Assembly (NCBI GenBank): GCA_937995535.1 | Contig: CALKJU010000009.1 | Location: 124,001-188,000, forward strand | Direction of reading: 5' to 3' | DNA from: an uncultured Alphaproteobacteria bacterium | GTDB taxonomy: Bacteria > Pseudomonadota > Alphaproteobacteria > Geminicoccales > Geminicoccaceae | DNA: 64,000 nt | Shown: one piece after another, positions 36,163 through 44,717 of the stretch | Layout: each line of letters starts with the position of its first letter | Numbering within the stretch: position 1 is the first letter of the stretch | Made by a program: the position numbers and the translations under genes | The notes under the pieces: model-generated | What the model was told of the DNA's origin: nothing | What the model saw: only the letters and a program-made list of their open reading frames with translations | The model's database searches: none

Positions 36163-37515
36163 ATGGGTTCGATCCGCGCCTATCTGAACCGCACGATCGT
36201 CCCGCGTACACTGCTGTTCCGGTCCCTGCTGATCGTCGTCACGCCGCTGATCCTCCTGCAAATCCTGCTCACCGTGGTGTTCTACAACCGCCATTGGGAC
36301 ACGGTGACGCGCTGGCTCGCGAGCGGCGTCGCCGGTGAGGTCGCGCTGCTCGCCGAGCGGCTCGCGGCGGTGGAGGGGCCGGCCGAGCGTGGTGCGGTGC
36401 TGGAGCAGACCCGGCGGCACAACGATCTGGCGATCAGCTTCGTGCCCAATGGCAGCCTCGAGCAGGCGGTGGCCCTGGCGGAGCTGAGCGGCCGCTTCAC
36501 CACCCACATCGACCGCAAGATCCTGGAGGCCTTCGAGGACCGGCTGCAGGTCCCGTTCGCCGTCGACCTGTGGCCGGAGGAGGACGACCGGATCGCCGTC
36601 TACGCGCAGCTCGACGACGGCCTGCTCACGGTCGTGGCACCGCGGCGCCGGGTGACCAGCACGACGACCTGGCTGCTCGCGGCATGGATGGTCGGCGGCT
36701 CGGCCGTGCTCATCGCGGTGGCGATCTATTACATGAATCTCCAGGTGCGCCCGATCCGGCGACTGGCGCGCGCCGTCGACCGGTTCGGCAAGGGCCGCGA
36801 CCCGGGCGACTTCCGGATCGAGGGCGCCAGCGAGATCCGCCGCGCCGCCAAGGCGTTCAACCTGATGCGCCAGCGCATCCTGCGATTCATGTCGCAGCGG
36901 ACCGAGATGCTGGCCGCGGTCAGCCACGACCTGCGCACGCCGCTGACCAGGATGAAGCTGGAACTCGAGCTGGTCGACGCCGACGCCGACCCGATCATCG
37001 CCGGGCTGAAGAACGACGTGCTGGAGATGGAACAGCTGGTCGAGGCCTATCTCGCCTTCGCCCGCGGCGACGGCCGCGAGGCGGTCGAGGTGACCCCGCT
37101 GACGCCGCTGCTCGAGGGTCTCCAGCAGCGCGCCGAACGGGCTGGTGCAAAGGTCGAGTTGCGGATCGAGGAGCCGATCGAGGTGGCGCTGCGGCCGGTG
37201 GCCTTCCGCCGCTGCCTCGCGAACCTGGTCGACAACGCCTGCCGCCACGCGCGCTCGATCTGGATCTCGGCACGGCGCACCGCGGACCAGGTCGAGATCA
37301 GCGTCGAGGACGACGGCCCTGGAATCCCCGAGCCCTACCTCGAGCAGGTGGTCCAGCCGTTCTTCCGCCTCGACACCTCGCGCTCCCGCGAGACCGGCGG
37401 GCTGGGCCTCGGCCTGACCATCGCCCGCGACGTGGCGCTCGGCCACGGCGGCGATCTGCTGCTCGGCAGCTCCGCCCATGGCGGCCTGCGCGCGCTGGTG
37501 CGGCTGCCGACGTGA
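36163..37515 (+). CDS. EnvZ-like sensor histidine kinase
   Basis: A 450-residue inner-membrane kinase. Transmembrane helices lie at about residues 18-42 and 168-192, enclosing a periplasmic sensor of about 125 residues; a HAMP segment follows (IYYMNLQVRPIRRLARAVDR). The phosphorylated His is H255 in AAVSHDLRTPLTRMKLE, and the ATP-binding domain has NLVDNACRHA and the FFRLDTSRSRETGGLGLGL stretch. It pairs with the upstream response regulator. Its GTG-type overlap with maf (GTGA) ties signalling and housekeeping genes into one transcript. Confidence 0.95.
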   Translation: MGSIRAYLNRTIVPRTLLFRSLLIVVTPLILLQILLTVVFYNRHWDTVTRWLASGVAGEVALLAERLAAVEGPAERGAVLEQTRRHNDLAISFVPNGSLEQAVALAELSGRFTTHIDRKILEAFEDRLQVPFAVDLWPEEDDRIAVYAQLDDGLLTVVAPRRRVTSTTTWLLAAWMVGGSAVLIAVAIYYMNLQVRPIRRLARAVDRFGKGRDPGDFRIEGASEIRRAAKAFNLMRQRILRFMSQRTEMLAAVSHDLRTPLTRMKLELELVDADADPIIAGLKNDVLEMEQLVEAYLAFARGDGREAVEVTPLTPLLEGLQQRAERAGAKVELRIEEPIEVALRPVAFRRCLANLVDNACRHARSIWISARRTADQVEISVEDDGPGIPEPYLEQVVQPFFRLDTSRSRETGGLGLGLTIARDVALGHGGDLLLGSSAHGGLRALVRLPT

Positions 37516-38108
37516 GGGTCGTCCTCGCCTCGCGCAGCGCGGCGCGCGCGCGTCTGCTCGCCGCTGCCGGGGTCGATGCAGAGATCCTCCCCGCTGACAT
37601 CGACGAGGCGGCGCTGCGCGAGGCGCTGGCCGCGGCGCAGGTGGCGACCGAGGACGCCGCAGTGGCGCTGGCGGAGATGAAGGCGCGCCGCGTCGCACCC
37701 TCGATCCCCGGCGAGGCCATCGTGCTCGGCTGCGATCAGCTCCTCGACAGCGATGGCGAGTGGCTGGACAAGCCGGCCGATCGTGCCGCCGCGGCCCGCC
37801 AGCTCCGACGGCTGCGGGGCAAGACCCACGTCCTCGCGACCGCGGTCGTCGCCTTCCGCGGCGGGGCGCGGGTCTGGCATCACGTCGCCACGCCGCGCCT
37901 GCGGCTGCGCGCCTTCAGCGACGCGTTCCTGGACGCCTATCTGGAACGGGCGGGACCGGAGGTCCTGGGCTCGGTCGGAGCCTACCAGCTCGAGGGGCTG
38001 GGCGCACAGCTCCTGGCCAGCGTCGAGGGGGACCACTTCGCCGTGCAGGGGCTGCCGCTGCTGCCGGTGCTCGGGTTCCTGCGCGAGCAGGGCGTGCTCG
38101 CGCGATGA
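37512..38108 (+). CDS. maf: Maf family nucleotide pyrophosphatase
   Basis: A 198-residue Maf-type nucleoside triphosphate pyrophosphatase, a house-cleaning enzyme linked to division arrest. VVLASRSAARARLLAAAGV is the N-terminal signature, GEAIVLGCDQLLDSDG carries the conserved GxDQ motif, and GSVGAYQLEGLGAQLL with SVEGDHFAVQGLPLLPVL ends the protein. GTG 37512 overlaps the kinase stop. aroE, which normally sits between maf and coaE in alphaproteobacteria, is missing. Confidence 0.94.
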   Translation: MRVVLASRSAARARLLAAAGVDAEILPADIDEAALREALAAAQVATEDAAVALAEMKARRVAPSIPGEAIVLGCDQLLDSDGEWLDKPADRAAAARQLRRLRGKTHVLATAVVAFRGGARVWHHVATPRLRLRAFSDAFLDAYLERAGPEVLGSVGAYQLEGLGAQLLASVEGDHFAVQGLPLLPVLGFLREQGVLAR

Positions 38109-38737
38109 CGGCCTTGCGGCTCCTCGGGCTGACCGGCTCGGTGGCGATGGGCAAGAGCCACGCCGCGCGCATCGTCCGCGCCTTCGGCGTGCCGGTGTTC
38201 GACGCCGATCGGGCAGTGCACGATCTCCTCGCCCCCGGCGGCGGCGCCGTCGCCGCGGTCCTCACCGCCTTCCCGACGGTCCGGGGCCCGACCGGCGGTA
38301 TCGACCGGCCGGCCCTCGGCCGCATCGTGTTCGCCGACGAGGCGGCCCGCCGCCGGCTGGAGGCGATCCTCCATCCGCTCGTCCGGCGAGCCGAGCGCGC
38401 GTTCGTGGCCGCCGCGCGGCGCGCCGGCCACCGACTGGCCGTTCTCGACATCCCGCTGCTCTACGAGACCGGCGCGGAGCGGCGCTGCGACCGCGTCGCA
38501 GTCGTCAGCGCCCCGCCCTATCTGCAGTGGCAGCGGGCTTTGCGGCGGCCCGGCATGTCGCCCGAGCGGCTGCGCGGCATCCTGGCCGGACAGATGCCAG
38601 ACCCGATCAAGCGCCGCCGCGCCGACTTCGTCATCCGCTCCGGCTTCGATCGCGGCGAGACCGTCCGTCAGGTCGGCGCCGTCCTCGCGGCGATGCTCGA
38701 CCGTGCCCGAGAAGGGGGAGGCACCGATGCTCCGTGA
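38105..38737 (+). CDS. coaE: dephospho-CoA kinase
   Basis: A 210-residue kinase for the last step of CoA synthesis. The P-loop is GLTGSVAMGKS (residues 8-18), a mild variant of the usual GLTGGIGSGKS; DADRAVHDL, HPLVRRAERAF and LDIPLLYETG are family motifs. It overlaps maf by ATGA and precedes dnaQ with an overlap, preserving the conserved coaE-dnaQ pair. Confidence 0.95.
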   Translation: MTALRLLGLTGSVAMGKSHAARIVRAFGVPVFDADRAVHDLLAPGGGAVAAVLTAFPTVRGPTGGIDRPALGRIVFADEAARRRLEAILHPLVRRAERAFVAAARRAGHRLAVLDIPLLYETGAERRCDRVAVVSAPPYLQWQRALRRPGMSPERLRGILAGQMPDPIKRRRADFVIRSGFDRGETVRQVGAVLAAMLDRAREGGGTDAP

Positions 38738-39398
38738 GGTGGTGCTCGATACCGAGACGACAGGCCTCAGCCCGGCGGAGGGTCACCGGCTCGTCGAGGT
38801 CGCGGCGGTGGAGCTGCTCAATCACGTCCCGACCGGCCGGCATTTCCACAGCTATGTCAATCCGGAGCGGGAGATGCCCGAGGATGCGTTCCGCATCCAC
38901 GGCCTGAGCGACCCCTTCCTCGCCGAGCAGCCGCTGTTCGCGGAGATCGTCGACGACCTGCTGGCGTTTCTCGAGGACGCCCCGCTCGTCATCCACAACG
39001 CCAAGTTCGACATGGCGTTCCTCAACGCCGAGTTGACCCGGCTGGGTCGCGAGCCGTTGCCGAGCAGCCGCGCCGTCGACACCCTCTCTTTGGCGCTGCG
39101 GCGGTTTCCGGGCGCGCCGGCCAGCCTCGACGCGCTGTGCCGGCGGTTCGGCATCGACACTGCCGGCCGCGTCAAGCACGGCGCCCTTCTCGACAGCGAG
39201 CTGCTGGCCGCCGTCTACCTCCAGCTTCTCGGCGGACGCCAGGCGGACCTCGACCTTGCCATGGTCGTCGCCGGTGCCGGCGCCGGCGCGGAGGCGGCCA
39301 AGCCGCGCCCGCCGCGGCCGCACGCGCCGACGGCCGCCGAGCTCGAGCGCCATGCGGCCTTCATCCGCACCCTGGACGATCCGGTCTGGCTGCGCTGA
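38727..39398 (+). CDS. dnaQ: DNA polymerase III epsilon subunit (3'-5' proofreading exonuclease)
   Basis: A 223-residue DnaQ-type exonuclease. Exo I is [11 protein letters not shown] with D8 and E10, Exo II is [13 protein letters not shown] and Exo III is [13 protein letters not shown], the DEDDh set. The C-terminal tail (about 180-223) would contact the polymerase alpha subunit. ATG 38727 has GGGGGAGG 5 nt upstream and begins inside the coaE coding end; a GTG at 38703 is the less likely start. Its product is the replicative proofreader, co-transcribed with coaE. Confidence 0.96.
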   Translation: MLREVVLDTETTGLSPAEGHRLVEVAAVELLNHVPTGRHFHSYVNPEREMPEDAFRIHGLSDPFLAEQPLFAEIVDDLLAFLEDAPLVIHNAKFDMAFLNAELTRLGREPLPSSRAVDTLSLALRRFPGAPASLDALCRRFGIDTAGRVKHGALLDSELLAAVYLQLLGGRQADLDLAMVVAGAGAGAEAAKPRPPRPHAPTAAELERHAAFIRTLDDPVWLR

Positions 39399-39475
39399 CG
39401 GCTGCGACCGACCACCGCTTTGCGCGCCCATCGGGCGCCGCCTACAACCCGGATCGTGAAAGTGGGGAGCAGATG

Positions 39476-40693
39476 ATGCCGAAGATCAAGGTGGCCAAGC
39501 CGATCGTCGAACTCGACGGCGACGAGATGACCCGGATCATCTGGCAGATGATCAAGGACAAACTGATCCTCCCCTATCTCGACGTCGAGCTGATCTACTT
39601 CGATCTCGGCATCCAGCATCGCGACGCGACGGACGACCGGGTCACGGTCGAGGCGGCCGAGGCGATCAAGAAGCACAATGTCGGGGTGAAATGTGCGACG
39701 ATCACCCCGGACGAGGCGCGGGTCGCCGAGTTCGGGCTCAAGAAGATGTGGAAGTCGCCCAACGGCACGATCCGCAACATCCTCGGTGGTACGATCTTCC
39801 GCGAGCCGATCGTCTGCCGCAACGTGCCGCGGCTGGTCCCGGGCTGGACACAACCGATCGTCATCGGCCGCCATGCCTTCGGCGACCAGTACCGCGCCAC
39901 CGACTTCCGCGTGCCGGGCCGGGGCAAGCTGACCATCAGCTTCGTCCCCGAGGATGGCGGCGCGCCGATCGAGCACGAGGTCTTCGACTTCCCGGGCGGC
40001 GGTGTGGCGCTTGCGATGTACAATCTCGACGATTCGATCCGTGACTTCGCCCGGGCTTCGATGAACTATGCGCTGATGCGCGGCTACCCGCTCTACCTCT
40101 CGACCAAGAACACCATCCTCAAGGCCTATGACGGCCGCTTCAAGGACCTGTTCCAAGAGGTGTTCGACGCGGAGTTCAAGGACCAGTTCGCCGCCAAGGG
40201 TCTCACCTACGAGCACCGGTTGATCGATGACATGGTGGCGGCGGCGCTGAAATGGTCGGGTGCGTTCGTCTGGGCCTGCAAGAACTACGATGGCGACGTG
40301 CAGTCCGACACCGTGGCGCAGGGCTTCGGCTCTCTCGGGCTGATGACCTCGGTCCTGATGACGCCGGACGGCAAGACGGTCGAGGCCGAGGCTGCGCACG
40401 GCACCGTGACGCGGCACTATCGCGAGCATCAGAAGGGCAAGCAGACCTCGACCAACCCGATCGCGTCGATCTTCGCCTGGACGCGCGGCCTCACCTACCG
40501 GGCGCGGATCGACGGCACGCCGGAGGTCGAACGCTTCGCGCAGACCCTCGAGCAGGTCTGCGTGGACACCGTCGAGGCCGGCGACATGACCAAGGATCTC
40601 GCGGTCCTCATCGGCCCGGAGCAGCCCTGGCTGACCACGCAGCAGTTCCTGGACGTCCTCGACCGCAACCTGCGGGCGCGGATGACCGCCTGA
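39476..40693 (+). CDS. icd: NADP-dependent isocitrate dehydrogenase
   Basis: A 405-residue TCA-cycle enzyme of the homodimeric, eukaryote-like NADP type found in alphaproteobacteria. [15 protein letters not shown], the substrate loop [45 protein letters not shown] and [12 protein letters not shown] are the signatures; the [16 protein letters not shown] stretch is the NADP region. ATG 39473 and 39476 are adjacent; 39476 has GGGGAG at a better distance. It converges on hslU with 12 nt between stops. Confidence 0.97.
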   Translation: MPKIKVAKPIVELDGDEMTRIIWQMIKDKLILPYLDVELIYFDLGIQHRDATDDRVTVEAAEAIKKHNVGVKCATITPDEARVAEFGLKKMWKSPNGTIRNILGGTIFREPIVCRNVPRLVPGWTQPIVIGRHAFGDQYRATDFRVPGRGKLTISFVPEDGGAPIEHEVFDFPGGGVALAMYNLDDSIRDFARASMNYALMRGYPLYLSTKNTILKAYDGRFKDLFQEVFDAEFKDQFAAKGLTYEHRLIDDMVAAALKWSGAFVWACKNYDGDVQSDTVAQGFGSLGLMTSVLMTPDGKTVEAEAAHGTVTRHYREHQKGKQTSTNPIASIFAWTRGLTYRARIDGTPEVERFAQTLEQVCVDTVEAGDMTKDLAVLIGPEQPWLTTQQFLDVLDRNLRARMTA

Positions 40694-40705
40694 GGCGAGC
40701 CTCGG

Positions 40706-42022
40706 TCAGAGGATGAACTTGCTGAGGTCGGCGCCCTCGAGCAGGGAGCCGACCTTGGCGCGGACATAGTCGCGGTCGACTCGGACCGTCTCGCCGCTCC
40801 GGTCGCTGGCGTTGAAGCTGACGTCCTCGACCAGCTTCTCCATGACCGTCTGCAGCCGCCGGGCGCCGATGTTCTCGACCCGGCTGTTCATGTCGTGGGC
40901 GAGGCTGGCGATCTCCGCCACCGCGTCCGTGGTCACGTCGAGGGTGACGCCCTCGGTGCCGAGCAGCGCCACGTACTGCTTGAGCAGGCTCGCCTCCGGC
41001 TCGACCAGGATGCGGGCCAGGTCCTCGCGGCCGAGCGCGTCGAGCTGGACGCGGATCGGCAGCCGGCCCTGCAGCTCCGGCAGCAGGTCGGACGGTTTGG
41101 TGAGGTGGAAGGCACCCGACGCGATGAACAGGATGTGATCGGTGCGCACCGGCCCGTGCTTGGTGGTCACGGTGGTCCCCTCGATCAACGGCAGGAGGTC
41201 GCGCTGGACGCCCTCGCGGCTGACGTCGGCGCCGATCCGCCCCTCCCGGGCGCTGATCTTGTCGATCTCGTCGAGGAACACGATGCCGTTCTGCTCGACC
41301 GACTCGATCGCCTCGCGGGTGACGCGCTCGGGGTCGAGCAACTTGTCGCTCTCCTCGGCGATCAGCACCTCATAGCTCTCGGCCACGGTCATCTTGCGGC
41401 GCTTGGTGCGCGGGCCGAACGCCTTGCCGAGAATGTCGCCGAGATTGACCATGCCCATCTGCGCCCCCGGCATGCCCGGGATGTCGAAGGCCGGCATGCC
41501 GAGCGGCTGGGTATCCTGCACGTCGAGCTCAATCTCGCGCTGGGCGAGCGCCCCGTCGCGCAGGATCTTGCGCAGCTTCTCGCGGGTGTCGCGGCTGGCC
41601 GCGGTCGAACCCGCGAGCAGCGCGTCCAGGACCCGCTCCTCAGCATTGCGCTCCGCCTGCGCGGCGACCTCCTTGCGCAGCCGGCTACGGGTCAGCTTCA
41701 ATGCGATCTCGACGAGGTCGCGGACGATGCTCTCGACGTCCCGACCGACATAGCCGACCTCGGTGAACTTGGTCGCCTCGACCTTGAGGAACGGTGCCTG
41801 GGCGAGGCGCGCGAGGCGGCGCGCGATCTCGGTCTTTCCGCACCCCGTCGGGCCGATCATCAGGATGTTCTTCGGCAGCACCTCCTCGCGAAGGGCCTCG
41901 TCCAGCTGCTGCCGGCGCCAGCGATTGCGCAGCGCGATCGCGACCGCCCGCTTGGCCGCATGCTGGCCGACGATGAAGCGGTCGAGTTCGGAGACGATCT
42001 CGCGGGGGGTCAGGGCACTCAT
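40706..42022 (-). CDS. hslU: HslU, ATPase subunit of the HslUV protease
   Basis: A 438-residue AAA+ unfoldase. The Walker A site is GPTGCGKT (residues 57-64), Walker B is in [12 protein letters not shown], and the I domain lies between about 110 and 240. The C-terminal end DLSKFIL is the motif that docks into HslV, as in other HslU. It overlaps hslV by ATGA and is the second gene of that operon. The protease degrades misfolded and regulatory proteins at high temperature. Confidence 0.97.
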   Translation of the reverse strand: MSALTPREIVSELDRFIVGQHAAKRAVAIALRNRWRRQQLDEALREEVLPKNILMIGPTGCGKTEIARRLARLAQAPFLKVEATKFTEVGYVGRDVESIVRDLVEIALKLTRSRLRKEVAAQAERNAEERVLDALLAGSTAASRDTREKLRKILRDGALAQREIELDVQDTQPLGMPAFDIPGMPGAQMGMVNLGDILGKAFGPRTKRRKMTVAESYEVLIAEESDKLLDPERVTREAIESVEQNGIVFLDEIDKISAREGRIGADVSREGVQRDLLPLIEGTTVTTKHGPVRTDHILFIASGAFHLTKPSDLLPELQGRLPIRVQLDALGREDLARILVEPEASLLKQYVALLGTEGVTLDVTTDAVAEIASLAHDMNSRVENIGARRLQTVMEKLVEDVSFNASDRSGETVRVDRDYVRAKVGSLLEGADLSKFIL

Positions 42023-42576
42023 GCGCGCTCGATCGTCTCGATGGTGACGTTGCGGTTGGTGTAGACGCAGATGTCGGCGGCGATGCCGAGCGCCTTGCGG
42101 GCGATGCTCTCCGCGGTGAGGCCGTCGATGTCGATCAGCGCGCGCGCGGCGGCGAGCGCGTAGGTGCCGCCCGAGCCGATGCCAATCAGCCCGTCCTCGG
42201 GCTCGAGCACGTCGCCCATGCCGGTCACGACCAAGGACACCTCGGCGTCGGCGACGGCCATCATCGCCTCGAGCCGGCGCAGATAACGGTCGGTCCGCCA
42301 GTCCTTGGCGAGCTCGACGCAGGCGCGGGTGAGCTGGCCTGGATGCCGCTCCAGCTTCGCCTCGAGGCGCTCGAGCAGGGTGAAGGCGTCGGCGGTGCTG
42401 CCGGCGAAGCCGGCGAGGATGTGCCCGCCGCCGACCCGCCGCACCTTGCGCGCGTTGCCCTTGATGACCGTCTGGTTGAGGCTGACCTGGCCGTCGCCGG
42501 CGATCACCACCTGAGCGCCTTTGCGCACGGAGAGGATCGTCGTGCCGTGCCACGGCCCGGGCGCCGTGCCGTCCAT
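42019..42576 (-). CDS. hslV: HslV, peptidase subunit of the HslUV protease
   Basis: A 185-residue proteasome-beta-like peptidase. Removal of the 11-12 residue propeptide exposes the Thr of [31 protein letters not shown] and [14 protein letters not shown] are conserved. It is the first gene of hslVU. A heat-shock-type element lies 47-75 nt upstream. Confidence 0.97.
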   Translation of the reverse strand: MDGTAPGPWHGTTILSVRKGAQVVIAGDGQVSLNQTVIKGNARKVRRVGGGHILAGFAGSTADAFTLLERLEAKLERHPGQLTRACVELAKDWRTDRYLRRLEAMMAVADAEVSLVVTGMGDVLEPEDGLIGIGSGGTYALAAARALIDIDGLTAESIARKALGIAADICVYTNRNVTIETIERA

Positions 42577-42622
42577 CCCACCCTACCCACGGAGGATCGC
42601 GCCTGCCGCGCGAACCGCCCGG

Positions 42623-42651
42623 ATGTGGGCAGGGCCGCAGCCCCGGTCAAG
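42623..42651 (-). promoter_or_regulatory. candidate heat-shock (RpoH-type) promoter of hslVU
   Basis: On the minus strand CTTGAC (42651-42646), 16 nt, then CCCACAT (42629-42623) resembles the CTTGA-N13-17-CCCCAT class of heat-shock promoters. A housekeeping reading is weaker. Confidence 0.35.
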
Positions 42652-42665
42652 GCGCCGCCGCTGGC

Positions 42666-42902
42666 TCAGTCGGCGGCCAGCTCCATTGCCTCGACGGCGA
42701 TCGCCAGAGCACGCAAAGCCGCGATCAGCCCGGGCTCGTCGCGCAGGCGGAACGCACAGGTGACCAGGACCGCGGCTGTGATCACCGGATCCACCGGGCT
42801 TTCCCCGGCCGCCGTCTCGGGCCGTGCGTGGTCGCTGTTCGCGGGTTCCGGACCGCGTCCAGCGGGTCGCACCAGATCGCGCATCAGCGGCCGAGCGTGC
42901 AT
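42666..42902 (-). CDS. small hypothetical protein
   Basis: A possible 78-residue product from ATG 42902 with AAGGGG 6 nt upstream. The C-terminal half (VITAAVLVTCAFRLRDEPGL and then IAALRALAIAVEAMELAAD) forms amphipathic helices without a recognizable domain or membrane segment. It lies downstream of a strong terminator hairpin and 89 nt upstream of hslV on the same strand. I do not recognize it; it may be a real small gene controlled by attenuation, or a chance reading frame. Confidence 0.35.
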   Translation of the reverse strand: MHARPLMRDLVRPAGRGPEPANSDHARPETAAGESPVDPVITAAVLVTCAFRLRDEPGLIAALRALAIAVEAMELAAD

Positions 42903-42921
42903 GCCACACCCCTTCTCTGCC

Positions 42922-42941
42922 GGGGCTGCTGTCGCAGCCCC
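42922..42941 (-). promoter_or_regulatory. second hairpin between terminator and hypothetical ORF
   Basis: GGGGCTGC/GCAGCCCC is an 8-bp perfect stem with a 4-nt loop, 3 nt beyond the U-tract of the terminator and 19 nt before the ORF start. Together with the terminator it gives two tandem hairpins, an arrangement suggestive of attenuation. Confidence 0.45.
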
Positions 42942-42944
42942 TCC

Positions 42945-42981
42945 AAAAAAGTCGCCCCCGCGAGGCCGAGCCTGCGGGGGC
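42945..42981 (-). terminator. Rho-independent terminator
   Basis: On the minus strand GCCCCCGC, a 12-nt loop and GCGGGGGC (42981-42954) are followed by GAC and six T residues (42950-42945). It is the only classical T-tract terminator I find in the window and it terminates leftward transcription. Confidence 0.8.
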
Positions 42982-43013
42982 AATTAGGGAGGGAGGCACC
43001 GTCTGACTTGACA
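42945..43013 (-). ncRNA. candidate ~69-nt small RNA with anti-Shine-Dalgarno motif
   Basis: A minus-strand promoter (43048-43020) is followed by about 69 nt ending in a textbook Rho-independent terminator. The transcript would begin near 43013, contain the single-stranded motif CCUCCCUCCC (anti-SD-like), and end with an 8-bp GC stem plus U6. This architecture resembles the alphaproteobacterial CCUCCUCCC (cuckoo-type) sRNAs. The alternative is a leader/attenuator for the downstream small ORF and hslVU. No coding sequence overlaps it. Confidence 0.45.
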
Positions 43014-43016
43014 AGT
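43006..43016. promoter_or_regulatory. 11-bp palindrome ACTTGACAAGT at predicted RNA start
   Basis: ACTTG-A-CAAGT (43006-43016) overlaps the predicted start of the leftward RNA and could be a repressor site. The TTGACA inside it is not followed by a good -10 on the plus strand. Confidence 0.35.
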
Positions 43017-43019
43017 GGC

Positions 43020-43048
43020 AGATTAGCGGACGTTCCGTTCGCGATCAA
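43020..43048 (-). promoter_or_regulatory. promoter of the candidate small RNA
   Basis: TTGATC (43048-43043), a 17-nt spacer and TAATCT (43025-43020) on the minus strand. The -35 is 4/6 and the -10 is moderate. Confidence 0.4.
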
Positions 43049-43079
43049 GAGAAAAATTCACCCGATATAAAGATTCGTG

Positions 43080-43330
43080 CGGCGAGGCCTTGGTGATCTC
43101 CTGCAGCCATTGCGACGATTTTATCGACAAGTTTAGGGGACTTATCCCCAGACCGCCGGAGAGGTCTCCCACAGCTTTATCATGATGCGATTCCAACGAC
43201 ATAGCCGCCCTGTCTCGTTGATTGTTTACTTGAGATCCCCAGATGGAGCGCGTCCCGACGGCCAGCGATGGTGGCCGACCCGGCCGCCCGGTGTCCTCGA
43301 CGGCAGCATCAGAATCGGGTCATAATCTGT
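43080..43330. other. AT-richer intergenic region with DnaA-box-like sites and small inverted repeats
   Basis: No gene is supported between the small RNA and yebC. On the plus strand TTATCGACA (43120-43128) and TTATCCCCA (43142-43150) each match the DnaA box TTATCCACA at 8 of 9 bases. GGGGA/TCCCC (43135-43149) and AGACC/GGTCT (43150-43167) are short inverted repeats. The base composition is visibly less GC-rich than the rest of the window. It could be part of a replication origin or simply a regulatory region. Confidence 0.35.
43297..43326 (+). promoter_or_regulatory. candidate promoter of yebC-ruvCAB
   Basis: TCGACG (43297-43302), an 18-nt spacer and CATAAT (43321-43326), 131 nt before the yebC ATG. 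The -10 is 5/6, the -35 is weaker. Confidence 0.4.
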
Positions 43331-43457
43331 TGTTAGGTTGAGGTTCTTCTGGCACGGTGGCGGTCTGTCGCTGGCGCTCTCGGTCCCGCTCCCGGTTGGC
43401 GGCGCCGGCGGCCCTGGTGTAGACCGCTCCGCGCAGATCGACGACGACGCCCGGACG

Positions 43458-44207
43458 ACCATGGCAGGGCATTCGCAGTTCAAGAACATCATGCACCGCA
43501 AGGGTCGCCAGGACGCGACCCGGGCACGCATGTTCACGAAGATCATCCGCGAGATCGTGACCGCGGCGCGCGCCGGGCTGCCCGACCCGGCGGCGAATCC
43601 GCGGCTGCGCGCGGCGATCCAGGCCGCGCGCGCGGCGAACGTGCCCAAGGACAACATCGAGCGGGCGCTGAAGAAGGTACAGGGCGGTCAGGCCGAGAGC
43701 TACGAGGAGGTCCGCTACGAGGGTTACGGTCCGGCGGGGGTCGCGCTGATCGTCGAGGCGCTTACCGACAACCGCAACCGCACCGCGAGCGAGATCCGAG
43801 CCGCGTTCAGCCGCCACGGCGGGGCCTTGGGCGAGACCAACAGCGTGAGCTACCAGTTCGACCGTGTCGGACTCGTGCTCTACCCGGCGGAGGTCGCAAC
43901 CGCCGACGCCATGCTCGAGGCGGCGATCGAGGCCGGCGCCAGCGACTGCCAGAGCAGCGAGGCCGGGCACGAGATCACCTGCGATCCCGAGGAGCTGGCC
44001 GCCGTGCGCGACGCGCTGGAGGCGCGCTTCGGCCCACCCTCCGAGGCGCGGCTCGGCTGGCGCCCGCAGGCGACCGTGCCGGTCGACGACGAGCGGGCGC
44101 CGGAGCTGTTCAAGCTGATCGAGCAGCTCGACGACAATGACGACGTGCAGCGGGTGATCGCGAACTTCGAAGTGTCGGACGCGGTGCTCGCCCGTCTCGG
44201 CGGCTGA
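43458..44207 (+). CDS. yebC: YebC/PmpR family DNA-binding transcriptional regulator
   Basis: A 249-residue YebC-family protein. [18 protein letters not shown] is the invariant start, followed by [35 protein letters not shown] and the C-terminal [20 protein letters not shown] and IANFEVSD. These proteins bind DNA or, in some lineages, ribosomes to relieve polyproline stalling. It ends directly before ruvC (the next base starts ruvC), the standard yebC-ruvCAB order. Confidence 0.97.
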   Translation, partial: TMAGHSQFKNIMHRKGRQDATRARMFTKIIREIVTAARAGLPDPAANPRLRAAIQAARAANVPKDNIERALKKVQGGQAESYEEVRYEGYGPAGVALIVEALTDNRNRTASEIRAAFSRHGGALGETNSVSYQFDRVGLVLYPAEVATADAMLEAAIEAGASDCQSSEAGHEITCDPEELAAVRDALEARFGPPSEARLGWRPQATVPVDDERAPELFKLIEQLDDNDDVQRVIANFEVSDAVLARLGG

Positions 44208-44717
44208 ATGCGCCTGATCGGCCTCGATCCCGGACTGCGCCACACCGGTTGGGGGCTGATCGACGTCGACGGGCCGCGGCTGCGCTTCCTCGCCTGTGGG
44301 ACAGTGGACAGTGACGATGGCGCACCGCTGCCGGCCCGCCTGGTCATGCTCTACGATGGCTTGGCGGCGGTCCTGCGCGAGGCGCGGCCGGCGAGCGCCG
44401 CCGTCGAGGAGACGGTCGTGAACCGCAACGCCGGATCGTCGCTCAAGCTGGGCCAGGCGCGCGGCGTGGTGCTGCTCGCGGCAGCCCATGCCGGTGTCCC
44501 CGTGGAGGAGTACAATGCCAAGCGCATCAAGCGCTCGGTGACCGGCACGGGGGCGGCGGACAAGGGACAGGTGGCGGCGATGGTGCGAATCCTGCTGGGC
44601 CACGCCGCGGTCGGCAGCGCCGATGCGACCGACGCGCTCGCCGCCGCGATCTGCCACGCCCATCACCTCGGCACGGCGCAGCGGCTCGCGGCCACGACCG
44701 GAGCGCTCGGCGCGTGA
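44208..44717 (+). CDS. ruvC: Holliday junction resolvase RuvC
   Basis: A 169-residue endonuclease that cuts four-way junctions with RuvAB. GLDPGLRHTGWG holds D7, AAVEETVVNRNAGSSLKLGQARG holds E67, and the C-terminal SADATDALAAAICHAH holds the last acidic residues. It starts 1 nt after the yebC stop and overlaps ruvA by GTGA. Confidence 0.96.
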   Translation: MRLIGLDPGLRHTGWGLIDVDGPRLRFLACGTVDSDDGAPLPARLVMLYDGLAAVLREARPASAAVEETVVNRNAGSSLKLGQARGVVLLAAAHAGVPVEEYNAKRIKRSVTGTGAADKGQVAAMVRILLGHAAVGSADATDALAAAICHAHHLGTAQRLAATTGALGA

